From Campylobacteraceae bacterium (GTDB taxonomy: Bacteria; Campylobacterota; Campylobacteria; Campylobacterales; JALSKU01): a DNA stretch of 6,799 bases. The DNA is taken from NCBI GenBank assembly GCA_015488975.1, contig WFMT01000007.1, positions 1 to 6,799 of the forward strand, given 5' to 3'. The notes below the pieces were generated by a model. The model did no database searches. It was not told the DNA's origin and saw only the letters and a list, made by a program, of their open reading frames with translations. Below, piece by piece: positions 1-6,303 of the stretch. The translations under genes and the position numbers were made by a program. Positions within the stretch are counted from its first letter, which is position 1. Each line of letters starts with the position of its first letter.

Positions 1-252
1 ATAGAAAACTATCAGGCAGTTGTTCCAAGCACATGGAATGCAAGCCCTATGGATAAAAATGGAAAACACGGACCTTATGAGGCAAACTTATTGGGACTTA
101 AGATAGATGATTTAACAAAACCGCTTGAGATCATCAGAATTATACATTCATTTGATCCTTGTATTGCATGTGCCGTCCATGTTATGGATGTAAAAGGAAA
201 AGAGATAGGAAGTTATAAGGTAGATCCACTATATGGTGGATGTAGTATTTAA
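1..252 (+). CDS. hydB: [NiFe] uptake hydrogenase large subunit HydB, C-terminal fragment
   Basis: The reading frame is open from the window edge and gives the last 83 residues; the N-terminus lies upstream of the window. The visible hallmark is the C-terminal L2 signature DPCIACAVH (154-180), whose two cysteines are expected to bind the Ni-Fe centre. In this family the large subunit carries the H2-splitting active site, pairs with the FeS small subunit HydA and faces the periplasm. By analogy, maturation cleaves after the His at 178-180, which would release a 23-residue tail (181-249), somewhat longer than the roughly 15 residues of E. coli-type homologues. The tail ends in YGGCSI. The stop codon overlaps the hydC ribosome binding site, and the processing protease gene hydD lies two genes downstream. 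The assignment to the membrane-bound HydABC class rests on the adjacent cytochrome b gene. Confidence 0.95.
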   Translation: MENYQAVVPSTWNASPMDKNGKHGPYEANLLGLKIDDLTKPLEIIRIIHSFDPCIACAVHVMDVKGKEIGSYKVDPLYGGCSI

Positions 253-256
253 GGAG
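251..256 (+). promoter_or_regulatory. hydC ribosome binding site overlapping the hydB stop
   Basis: AAGGAG lies 5 nt before the ATG at 262 and shares two bases with the hydB TAA stop (250-252). This near-consensus Shine-Dalgarno fixes the hydC start. It also suggests that ribosomes finishing hydB pass directly over the hydC initiation site. Confidence 0.8.
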
Positions 257-261
257 ATATT

Positions 262-954
262 ATGACTAAAGTAAATGATTCAGAGTGTATGATAAGAGAA
301 AAAGAGTTTACTTCTTCATTTAGATGGCAACATTGGCTAAGAGCTATATCTATAGTTATTCTGGTCGCAACAGGGTTTTATATCGCAGTTCCATTCATAA
401 CTCCTGCACCAAATCCTACACCTACTGGATTTTTGCAAGATTATATGAGGGCATTTCATCTAATATTTGGATTTCTGCTTATATCTGTGGTTTTGTTTAA
501 AAGCTATTTGTTTTTATTTAGTAGAGATAGCGTCAATGAAAGAAAATCTTTTCTTGATTTTTTTTCTGTAAAAGTATGGTTAAAGCAAATAGGATATTAT
601 CTTCTCATAGCAAAGCATCCAAAGCTTAGAGGTACATATAACCCTGTACAATTTGCAGCTTATATCATCTTTTATTTGATGGTATTTGCGATTATTATAA
701 CTGGGCTTATGCTTTTTGTGCAAGATTACCATACTGGACTTGCTGCTCTTTTGTATGCTCCTATGATCAAGTTAACTGCTCTCGTTGGTGGCTTGGCAGT
801 TGTGAGAGAAATTCACCATCTTTTGATGTGGGGTATTATTTTATTTGTGACAGTTCACGTATATATGGCAATTTTTAATGCAGTTTTTGGTAAAGACGGT
901 TCAATAGACGCTATATTCAGTGGTTTTAAATGGCACAATAAAAGTGAAAAGTAA
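262..954 (+). CDS. hydC: Ni/Fe-hydrogenase cytochrome b subunit HydC
   Basis: This 230-aa integral membrane protein anchors the HydAB dimer and passes electrons from the FeS small subunit to the quinone pool through two b hemes. Four hydrophobic segments are visible at about residues 26-46, 62-86, 129-153 and 184-208. Histidines sit where the HydC/HyaC family places its heme ligands: H24 in RWQHWLRA, H66 in AFHLIFG, H185/H186 in EIHHLLMWG and H199 in TVHVYMAIF. The spacing matches the di-heme ligand set mapped by mutagenesis in Wolinella HydC, recalled from the literature and not re-aligned here. The length is normal for the family. The ATG at 262 is fixed by a strong AAGGAG 5 nt upstream, and the gene lies 9 nt after hydB in the same operon. 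The N-terminal 20 residues are polar, with no signal peptide, as usual for the family. Confidence 0.95.
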   Translation: MTKVNDSECMIREKEFTSSFRWQHWLRAISIVILVATGFYIAVPFITPAPNPTPTGFLQDYMRAFHLIFGFLLISVVLFKSYLFLFSRDSVNERKSFLDFFSVKVWLKQIGYYLLIAKHPKLRGTYNPVQFAAYIIFYLMVFAIIITGLMLFVQDYHTGLAALLYAPMIKLTALVGGLAVVREIHHLLMWGIILFVTVHVYMAIFNAVFGKDGSIDAIFSGFKWHNKSEK

Positions 955-960
955 AAAGTT

Positions 961-967
961 GGGGGAG
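961..967 (+). promoter_or_regulatory. hydD ribosome binding site supporting a GTG start
   Basis: GGGGGAG, 5 nt before the GTG at 973, is the only good Shine-Dalgarno in the 18-nt hydC-hydD gap. It supports initiation at the non-ATG codon. The conserved N-terminal GIGN motif starts only seven residues in, so a later start would destroy the fold. Confidence 0.65.
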
Positions 968-972
968 AGGAA

Positions 973-1518
973 GTGAAGATACTTATCCTTGGTATAGGAA
1001 ATATTTTGTTTGGAGATGAGGGGATAGGAGCATTTTTAGCTCACTATATAGATAAAAATTATGAATTTATCTCAAGTGAGCATAGTGTAGATGTGGTTGA
1101 TGGCGGAACATTAGCAAGCAGGCTTATACCTATTATTGTTGAGTATGATTTGGTTTTTATCATTGATTGTGTTACCGTAGAGGGTGCCAAAGTAGGCGAT
1201 ATTTATTTTTTTGATTATGACAAAATACCTGATTTTATCACTTGGCAAGGAAGTGCGCATGAAGTAGAAATGCTTCAAACTTTGCAAATGATGGATATGT
1301 ACGGGGACAGACCCACAACCAAGATAGTCGGTGTCGTACCTTTTGTCATAGGCGAGGATTCTACATTTGACATAACAGACGATATGAAGAAAGCAAGTAT
1401 TTTGATGGTTAAGATTATATTTGATGAATTACAAAAACTTGGTATCAAATCTATCCAAAAAGCAAATTATTCTATAGAGGAAGTCATACAAACTGCTTGT
1501 TTTGAAGGCATGAGATGA
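973..1518 (+). CDS. hydD: HydD, hydrogenase maturation endopeptidase (peptidase family M52)
   Basis: This 181-aa protein (GTG start) belongs to the HyaD/HybD/HycI family. These proteases probe the Ni-loaded large subunit and remove its C-terminal tail, which closes the active site and permits assembly with the small subunit. The expected substrate is HydB, whose tail is encoded at 181-249. The N-terminal motif GIGNILFGDEGIG (residues 7-19) is typical. The three nickel-sensing residues of E. coli HybD (Glu16, Asp62, His93) have clear counterparts in E16, D65 (IIDCV) and H96 (GSAHEVEM). The catalytic core appears to end near residue 155; about 25 further residues, including ANYSIEEVIQTACFEGMR, form a C-terminal extension. 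The stop overlaps the next start as ATGA (1515-1518), so the downstream gene is probably translationally coupled. The protein should be cytoplasmic. Confidence 0.95.
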   Translation: MKILILGIGNILFGDEGIGAFLAHYIDKNYEFISSEHSVDVVDGGTLASRLIPIIVEYDLVFIIDCVTVEGAKVGDIYFFDYDKIPDFITWQGSAHEVEMLQTLQMMDMYGDRPTTKIVGVVPFVIGEDSTFDITDDMKKASILMVKIIFDELQKLGIKSIQKANYSIEEVIQTACFEGMR

Positions 1519-3353
1519 TTTTGAAATTTACTTTTGAATACCAATCAACTTCGCTGGTTCTGGAGAATATCTTATTGAGGGAGTTAAAAAGCACTCCATT
1601 AACAGGCAAGTTGGAAAAATACGGTGATTTTGTATCTTTGTATGTTAAAGGCGGTGAAGAAGAGTTGCAAGATTTTGCTGATAATCTCAGCTTGAATATG
1701 CCATATTCATTATTTTTAAAAGATACTAAAGTTGAAGCTGTCGATATAATGCCTGAGGAAGATTATATTTTGCCAAATTACCCAAAAAGAGAGTTGCCGT
1801 TTTGTCCTAAATGTGAAAAAAAAGCTTTTGAAGATTATGATCCTTTTGTAAAATGTGTTGCTTGCGGTTACAGTTTTAAGAGTTCAACTCTTAAATATAA
1901 AAATTTTGCAAAAATAATTACAAAAGATAATGAAAGAATCTTTAAAAATTTTGCAAAAGTTTTAAAAAATGGAGCAATAGCTAAAATCAAAACCTTTAAC
2001 GGTTATAAAAGCATCTCTTTAATGAATCAAAAAAACTTTGAAAAAATAAAAGATGATTTTGATTTGCTGTGTGTTGATCTGGGAAGTGTCGGTAAGATTT
2101 GTTCGATTGGAAAAAGTGAAATATTGGCACTTGGTAGTTTTGAAAAACCTATTTTGGAATTATTTGTAAACCATAACTTTTTAAATATTTTCCCTTTTAT
2201 AAAGAATTTATCAAAAGTAAGAGTGAGATTGAGTAACGATTTGATGCTTGATATTATATGCAAAGAAGTTAGAGCATTAGGCTCTTACTATATAATCCTT
2301 AGTGATTGTGATGAGCAAAAACAGTATGATATAGAGATCGATTTTGATTCTAAAATTTTTAAAAATAAATCTTTGGAAGCTATCGTTTTAGATGATGGCC
2401 AAAGTGTTATAACTAAGGGTGATTTAGGGTTGGTGCCAAAAGTTAATGATGGCTTTAAAGACATCTCTTTAAAAGCATTTTCAAATAACTTTGTTGCTAT
2501 AAATGATAATGCAAAGATAATAACTTATAAAAGAGGTAAAGAGTTGCCGCCAAAACTTGATACATTTACTCTTGGAGAGGGTGATTTGTCTTATGAAGCA
2601 GCACATGGAGCTTTTTATGCTGTATTGTCTGAACACTCTTTGCTTGATAAAACAATAGCAGGAGTTTATTTTAGTAAAATCAATAATGACAGAATTATGA
2701 TAAATTCTCCAAAATTTGGACTTGTGGATTATATAATATTTGATTTTGATTTTCCTAAAACTCTTTCTAAATTACTAAAAATTATGAAAAATGAAAATGA
2801 AACTTCATCAAGACTTGTTGAAAATTTTATAACAAAGTTTCCTGATTTCTATAAAGATGAATTGAAATTCTCTAAAATGGGAAATATTTATAAACTTTGG
2901 GGTGTTATAGCTATAATGCTTGGTATGCAAAATGATGGTGATGTAAAAAAAGGGGCTATTAAATTGATAAAATATGCAGCTTCTTTTAAGGGCAAAAAGG
3001 GACCGAGAATTGACTATAAGTTAAAAAAAGATAAAAATAAACCAAAATTAGACAATCTAAAAGCGATAAAAACAGCTATGAGCTTTAAGCTTGCCGGTAT
3101 TGATTTTCCTACTCTTAGCTTTGGTGTGATGGAAAGTTTTGCAGAGTTTGCATCCAATATTTTGGATGATATTAGTCGTGATTATGAAATGGATGGAGTT
3201 TGTTTTAACGGATCTTTGTTTGAATCAGCAAATCTTATCAATAAATTTTATACAATTACAAAAAAGAATTATAAAGTTTATTTGCATAAAGAGTTTACTT
3301 TGGATGATATGAATCTAGGTTATGGGATCATAAATGCAGCTTGCAAGAAATGA
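1515..3353 (+). CDS. hydE: HydE-like hydrogenase accessory protein, apparent degenerate HypF paralogue
   Basis: This 612-aa protein is placed by position and size with the epsilonproteobacterial HydE family (hydABCDE order). Helicobacter pylori HydE is reported to be needed for hydrogenase activity. It is unrelated to the radical-SAM HydE of [FeFe] hydrogenases. Comparison by eye with the HypF encoded next door suggests collinear domains. Residues 2-80 resemble the acylphosphatase domain but lack the VQGVGFRPF loop. Residues 97-117 hold one CPKC/CVAC zinc knuckle where HypF has two. Residues 145-215 resemble YrdC, with NGAIAKIKTFNGY opposite RGNIVAIKGLGGF. Residues 355-612 resemble the Kae1-like domain, with CFNGSLFES opposite LSGGVFQNK and a retained Asp598. 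The HHYAH, DGTGYG and NDGG motifs are eroded, so carbamoyltransferase activity is unlikely; a scaffold or HypF/HydB partner role is inference. It overlaps hydD by 4 nt and hypF by 20 nt. The family call is likely; the paralogy needs profile comparison. Confidence 0.75.
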   Translation: MILKFTFEYQSTSLVLENILLRELKSTPLTGKLEKYGDFVSLYVKGGEEELQDFADNLSLNMPYSLFLKDTKVEAVDIMPEEDYILPNYPKRELPFCPKCEKKAFEDYDPFVKCVACGYSFKSSTLKYKNFAKIITKDNERIFKNFAKVLKNGAIAKIKTFNGYKSISLMNQKNFEKIKDDFDLLCVDLGSVGKICSIGKSEILALGSFEKPILELFVNHNFLNIFPFIKNLSKVRVRLSNDLMLDIICKEVRALGSYYIILSDCDEQKQYDIEIDFDSKIFKNKSLEAIVLDDGQSVITKGDLGLVPKVNDGFKDISLKAFSNNFVAINDNAKIITYKRGKELPPKLDTFTLGEGDLSYEAAHGAFYAVLSEHSLLDKTIAGVYFSKINNDRIMINSPKFGLVDYIIFDFDFPKTLSKLLKIMKNENETSSRLVENFITKFPDFYKDELKFSKMGNIYKLWGVIAIMLGMQNDGDVKKGAIKLIKYAASFKGKKGPRIDYKLKKDKNKPKLDNLKAIKTAMSFKLAGIDFPTLSFGVMESFAEFASNILDDISRDYEMDGVCFNGSLFESANLINKFYTITKKNYKVYLHKEFTLDDMNLGYGIINAACKK

Positions 3354-5643
3354 TAGATACAGACTAAAAGTGGAGGGAATTGTTCAAGGGGTCGGATTTC
3401 GACCTTTTGTTTACCAAATCGCTTTAAAAAATGGGATAAAAGGCTTCGTTAATAATTCAAGTGAGGGTGTTTTTATCGAAATTGAGGGCAAAAAGGAAGA
3501 TATCGAAAACTTTTTAAGTGATCTTAATGACTCTTTGCCGCCACTTGCTAAAATCAACAAGATTGAAAAAAGTAGAATTGAACCTAAAAATAGCAATGAT
3601 TTTAAAATCATACAAAGCTCTATTACAGATGTAAAATCAGCTTTGATATCCCCCGATATAGCTATTTGCAAAGATTGTTTAAAAGAGTTAAGAGATAAAA
3701 AAGATAGAAGATATAATTATTTTCTAATAAATTGTACAAATTGCGGACCCAGATATACTATCATAAATACGGTACCCTATGATAGAGTAAATACTTCAAT
3801 GAATAGATTTAAAATGTGTTATGAATGCGAAGAAGAATACAAAAATCCACTTGATAGAAGATACCATGCTCAGCCCATTTCTTGCTATAAATGCGGACCC
3901 GGTATAAAGTTTTACAAAACTCGTACAAAAGAAGTTTTAAGCTTTGGCGAAGAAGCTATAAAACTTTGTGCTAAAAGTATAAAAAGAGGCAATATTGTAG
4001 CTATAAAAGGGCTTGGCGGATTTCATTTAGTTTGTAGTGCTGTAAATCCAAAAGCGGTAAGGCTTTTACGAAAAAGGAAAAACAGACCCTCTAAGCCGTT
4101 TGCCGTTATGTTTAAGAGTTTGGAAGATATAAAAAAAGTTGCAGTTTTAAATCAATTTGAAGAAAACTTGATACAAAGTAAAGAAAAACCTATCGTTATA
4201 GTAAAGAAAAAAGAGCTCCATAAGTTTAGAAAAAGAGAGTTGCCTATTACCTCGTTTGTAGCTCCCGGAATTGATAGAATTGGAGTCTTTTTGCCATATA
4301 CTCCACTTCATTATTTGCTTTTTGACTATCTTGAGTGTCCGGTGGTAGCGACAAGTGCCAATCTAAGTGATGAGCCTATTATAAGATATAAAGATGAACT
4401 TTATGAAAAATTAAGCAGTGTTGTGGATTTTGTCCTTGATTTCAATAGAGATATCGTGAATGCCTGTGATGATAGTGTCGTACAAGTGGTTGCAAATGAA
4501 AAGCAAACTCTAAGACTATCTCGCGGATATGCACCAAAATATATAAAGTTATCTCACAAATTGGATAATAAAATTCTTTGTATAGGAGCAAATCAAAAAA
4601 ATACGATTACTTTAGCTTATGAGGATACTTTGGTTGTAAGCCCTCATATAGGAGATCTTACCTCTATTGAGGCTATGGAATATTTTGAAAGAACGATTGA
4701 GAGTTTTAAAAGATTTTATGATTTTGAGCCTGATGTCGTGGTGCATGATAAGCATCCTTTTTATGAAACTACAAAGTGGGTAAAACAGTTAAAAGCAACA
4801 AATGAAAAACTAAAGATTTATGAACTTCAGCATCATTATGCACATATACTTTCTTGTATGGCTGAATTTGACTTGAGTAAAAAGGTACTTGGATTTAGTT
4901 TTGATGGCACTGGTTATGGAGATGATGGGAATATTTGGGGTGGTGAAGTTTTTAAGTGTGATGAAAAAGAGTATGAAAGAGTATATCATTTTAAATATAT
5001 AAAACTTTTAGGAGGCGATAAAGCTATAAAAGAGCCAAGAAGGATGGCACTTAGTCTACTTTTTGAAAATTACCCTTTGCAAGAAGTTTTAGACATGAAT
5101 ATCGCTATTGTTAAAAATTTTAGCAATATACAAATAAAAAACTTTTATAAAGTATGGCAAAATTGCTCTTTACAAACAAGCTCTGTAGGAAGATTGTTTG
5201 ATGGGATTGCTAGCTTGTGTGATATCTTGCAAATTAGTAATTATGAGGGGGAAAGCGGACTGTTAATCGAGTCGTTTTTTGATGAGGATATGCATGAATT
5301 GCTGCCATATAATATAAAAGAAAAAGAGATAGATTTAAGTGATGCTGTAAATAAAATCATAAATATAATGTGTGAAAATAAAAATATAAATGATAAAAAA
5401 ACTATAATATCATCAATGTTTATAAATACAATAGCTCAAATAATTATAGATATTTCAATAAACTCAAATCTTGATATTGTGTTGAGTGGAGGAGTTTTTC
5501 AAAATAAAACTCTTTTGAATATGGTAGTAAATAAGTTAAAAAATATAGATAAAAAAGTATATTTTCAAAGACACACTCCCATAAACGACGGAGGCATCTC
5601 TCTAGGCCAAGCATGGTGGGCAGTAAAAAATAATCTACTATAA
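3334..5643 (+). CDS. hypF: Carbamoyltransferase HypF, hydrogenase maturation
   Basis: This 769-aa cytoplasmic enzyme is full length for the family. HypF uses carbamoyl phosphate and ATP to make carbamoyl adenylate and transfers the carbamoyl group to the C-terminal Cys of HypE, the precursor of the CN ligands of the Ni-Fe site. The domains appear in order. An acylphosphatase domain (residues 8-95) carries VQGVGFRPF (R23, with N41). Two zinc fingers (112-187) have four CxxC pairs spaced 18, 24 and 18 residues, the exact HypF pattern. A YrdC-like domain (about 205-402) has KGLGGFHL and ATSANLSDEP. A Kae1-like domain (about 413-769) has QHHYAH (499-504), FDGTGYGDDG, SSVGRLFDG, LSGGVFQN (717-724) and NDGG (751-754). 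All catalytic signatures are intact. The ATG at 3334 lies inside hydE; the upstream in-frame ATG at 3322 meets a stop at once. No strong Shine-Dalgarno is visible, so coupling to hydE translation is likely. The hypABCDE genes are not in the window. Confidence 0.98.
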   Translation: MQLARNDRYRLKVEGIVQGVGFRPFVYQIALKNGIKGFVNNSSEGVFIEIEGKKEDIENFLSDLNDSLPPLAKINKIEKSRIEPKNSNDFKIIQSSITDVKSALISPDIAICKDCLKELRDKKDRRYNYFLINCTNCGPRYTIINTVPYDRVNTSMNRFKMCYECEEEYKNPLDRRYHAQPISCYKCGPGIKFYKTRTKEVLSFGEEAIKLCAKSIKRGNIVAIKGLGGFHLVCSAVNPKAVRLLRKRKNRPSKPFAVMFKSLEDIKKVAVLNQFEENLIQSKEKPIVIVKKKELHKFRKRELPITSFVAPGIDRIGVFLPYTPLHYLLFDYLECPVVATSANLSDEPIIRYKDELYEKLSSVVDFVLDFNRDIVNACDDSVVQVVANEKQTLRLSRGYAPKYIKLSHKLDNKILCIGANQKNTITLAYEDTLVVSPHIGDLTSIEAMEYFERTIESFKRFYDFEPDVVVHDKHPFYETTKWVKQLKATNEKLKIYELQHHYAHILSCMAEFDLSKKVLGFSFDGTGYGDDGNIWGGEVFKCDEKEYERVYHFKYIKLLGGDKAIKEPRRMALSLLFENYPLQEVLDMNIAIVKNFSNIQIKNFYKVWQNCSLQTSSVGRLFDGIASLCDILQISNYEGESGLLIESFFDEDMHELLPYNIKEKEIDLSDAVNKIINIMCENKNINDKKTIISSMFINTIAQIIIDISINSNLDIVLSGGVFQNKTLLNMVVNKLKNIDKKVYFQRHTPINDGGISLGQAWWAVKNNLL

Positions 5644-5678
5644 ATCTTTAAATAAATATATAAAAAACTGACTTTACA

Positions 5679-5707
5679 CACTATAATGAGCAAAACTCGT
5701 TATAGTG
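5679..5707 (+). repeat. 12-bp hairpin near the left end of the MITE-like element
   Basis: CACTATAATGAG (5679-5690) pairs with CTCGTTATAGTG (5696-5707) around a CAAAA loop; the only non-Watson-Crick pair is T5687-G5699. The first four bases are shared with the left terminal inverted repeat, so this hairpin and the end-to-end stem exclude each other. It lies 36 nt after the hypF stop and could stabilise the mRNA 3' end. It lacks a directly following U-tract and is therefore not called an intrinsic terminator. Confidence 0.6.
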
Positions 5708-5750
5708 GCAGGAACTCAAAGTCCCTATAGCCCCCTTTTTTTTAAGCTTG

Positions 5751-5769
5751 CGAAAAGTAAGACTTTTCG
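5751..5769 (+). repeat. 8-bp hairpin inside the MITE-like element
   Basis: CGAAAAGT (5751-5758) and ACTTTTCG (5762-5769) are perfectly complementary around a 3-nt AAG loop. T-rich sequence (5735-5742) and A-rich sequence (5772-5777) outside the arms could lengthen the stem. It is the second hairpin of the element and sits near its right end. Confidence 0.55.
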
Positions 5770-5810
5770 AGAAAAAAGTGTGTAAGGTCAGTAAAAAAGT
5801 CAAATAAATA

Positions 5811-5843
5811 AGGTGATAGTGATAGTATAAAGTACTATCACCT
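5811..5843 (-). terminator. Slippable hairpin between convergent genes, possible terminator of the HIT gene
   Basis: AGGTGATAGT (5811-5820) is perfectly complementary to ACTATCACCT (5834-5843). A tandem GATAGT repeat also allows a second register, 5819-5827 with 5833-5841, giving 9 bp around a 5-nt loop. The hairpin begins about 30 nt past the stop of the minus-strand HIT gene. Read on that strand, it is followed by a T-rich stretch, TATTTATTTG, rather than a clean T-tract. A terminator role is plausible by position but weak by sequence. Confidence 0.4.
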
Positions 5844-5871
5844 GATCTACCATATCGCATCATAATTTTCA

Positions 5872-6237
5872 TTAAAGGCGGTTTAGCTTTTTTAGTAAGT
5901 CATGCTTAAACTTTTCAAAATCAGGCAAATTTAGGTTTGCCTCTCTTTGTTTTTTACCCCACATAGACTCAGGATAGTATGAGTCTTCTTCAAATCTTGC
6001 CATCACATGTATATGCAAGTGAGGTAGATAGTTGCCGAATATAGCAATATTTATCTTTTTTGGATTATAATATTTTATCATCTCTTTTTCGATTAGCAAC
6101 ATCGTTTGAAAGAGTATATTGCGAGTTTTGTCATCACAATCACTCAACTCTTTATATTTTTTCTTAGGAAAAATTTTTATCCAAGGTATCTGGGAATCTT
6201 CTTTTTCTATGTATAATATTTTATTTTCATATACCAC
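5872..6237 (-). CDS. HIT-family nucleotide-binding hydrolase
   Basis: This 121-aa protein has the histidine triad HLHIHVM (residues 73-79, within NYLPHLHIHVMARF), which defines the HIT superfamily of nucleotide hydrolases and transferases (AMP-lysine/phosphoramidate, Ap4A and similar substrates). The middle His is expected to be the catalytic nucleophile. The length is normal for a compact bacterial HIT protein. The C-terminal MWGKKQRE block and the start YENKILYIEKEDSQIPW resemble, from memory, a conserved subfamily in Campylobacterota; its exact substrate is unknown. It starts at GTG (6235-6237) with AAAGG 8 nt upstream on the minus strand; no better in-frame start is seen. It is convergent with hypF and looks monocistronic, so a link with hydrogenase function is not implied. 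It should be cytoplasmic. Confidence 0.92.
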   Translation of the reverse strand: MVYENKILYIEKEDSQIPWIKIFPKKKYKELSDCDDKTRNILFQTMLLIEKEMIKYYNPKKINIAIFGNYLPHLHIHVMARFEEDSYYPESMWGKKQREANLNLPDFEKFKHDLLKKLNRL

Positions 6238-6260
6238 TATATATGCCTTTTTTTGAAAAA

Positions 6261-6266
6261 ATTATA
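6261..6266 (-). promoter_or_regulatory. Candidate -10 element for the HIT gene
   Basis: On the minus strand, a perfect TATAAT sits 24 nt before the GTG start in an AT-rich stretch. It would give a leader of roughly 15-20 nt containing the AAAGG ribosome binding site (6246-6250). No clear -35 hexamer is visible, as is common for sigma-70 promoters of Campylobacterota. The assignment rests on sequence match and spacing in AT-rich DNA, so chance is possible. Confidence 0.4.
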
Positions 6267-6303
6267 TCTAAATTTAAGTATAATTACCACATAATCATTT
6301 ATT

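Larger units (their letters stand above)
5661..5798. mobile_element. MITE-like palindromic element with terminal inverted repeats
   Basis: Just after hypF, CTGACTTTACACACT (5668-5682) is mirrored by AGTGTGTAAGGTCAG (5777-5791). These are 15-bp inverted ends with one mismatch, and that mismatch is a G·U pair in RNA; an outer A/T pair extends them to 16. Both ends are flanked directly by TAAAAAA (5661-5667 and 5792-5798), a possible 7-bp target duplication, though it is low in complexity. Inside are a 12-bp hairpin (5679-5707), a C5T8 tract (5731-5742) and an 8-bp hairpin (5751-5769). No open frame of plausible protein character lies inside. TTTACACA-type ends recall some IS256/mutator-like elements, which is a weak memory-based hint. 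It could instead be a non-mobile structured intergenic repeat or part of the hypF 3' UTR. Confidence 0.45.

Noticed and set aside
1800..1870. Zinc knuckle of the HydE-like protein as a rubredoxin or ribbon-helix regulator domain
   Set aside because: Its position after an acylphosphatase-like segment, and the fit of CVACGYSF to CTNCGPRY of HypF, explain it better as a reduced HypF zinc finger.
2027..2263. Minus-strand open frame of 78 codons inside hydE
   Set aside because: It lies wholly within the hydE coding sequence, shows no recognisable motif and has low-complexity Ser/Lys/Phe composition. It is an antisense shadow.
3411..3671. Minus-strand open frame of 86 codons inside hypF
   Set aside because: It is antisense to the well-supported acylphosphatase and zinc-finger region of HypF, with no family resemblance.
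5731..5742. C5T8 tract as an intrinsic terminator of the hyp operon
   Set aside because: No stable GC-rich stem ends directly before the T-run. The nearest pairings (5701-5729) are weak, bulged and six bases away, and they compete with the 12-bp hairpin.
5681..5872. Minus-strand open frame of 63 codons between hypF and the HIT gene
   Set aside because: It runs through both hairpin structures and the inverted repeats, and its composition is not protein-like. It is explained by the palindromic element.
6279..6284. Plus-strand TATAAT that could be a promoter pointing right
   Set aside because: No plus-strand gene follows it, and TATAAT is expected by chance in such AT-rich sequence.
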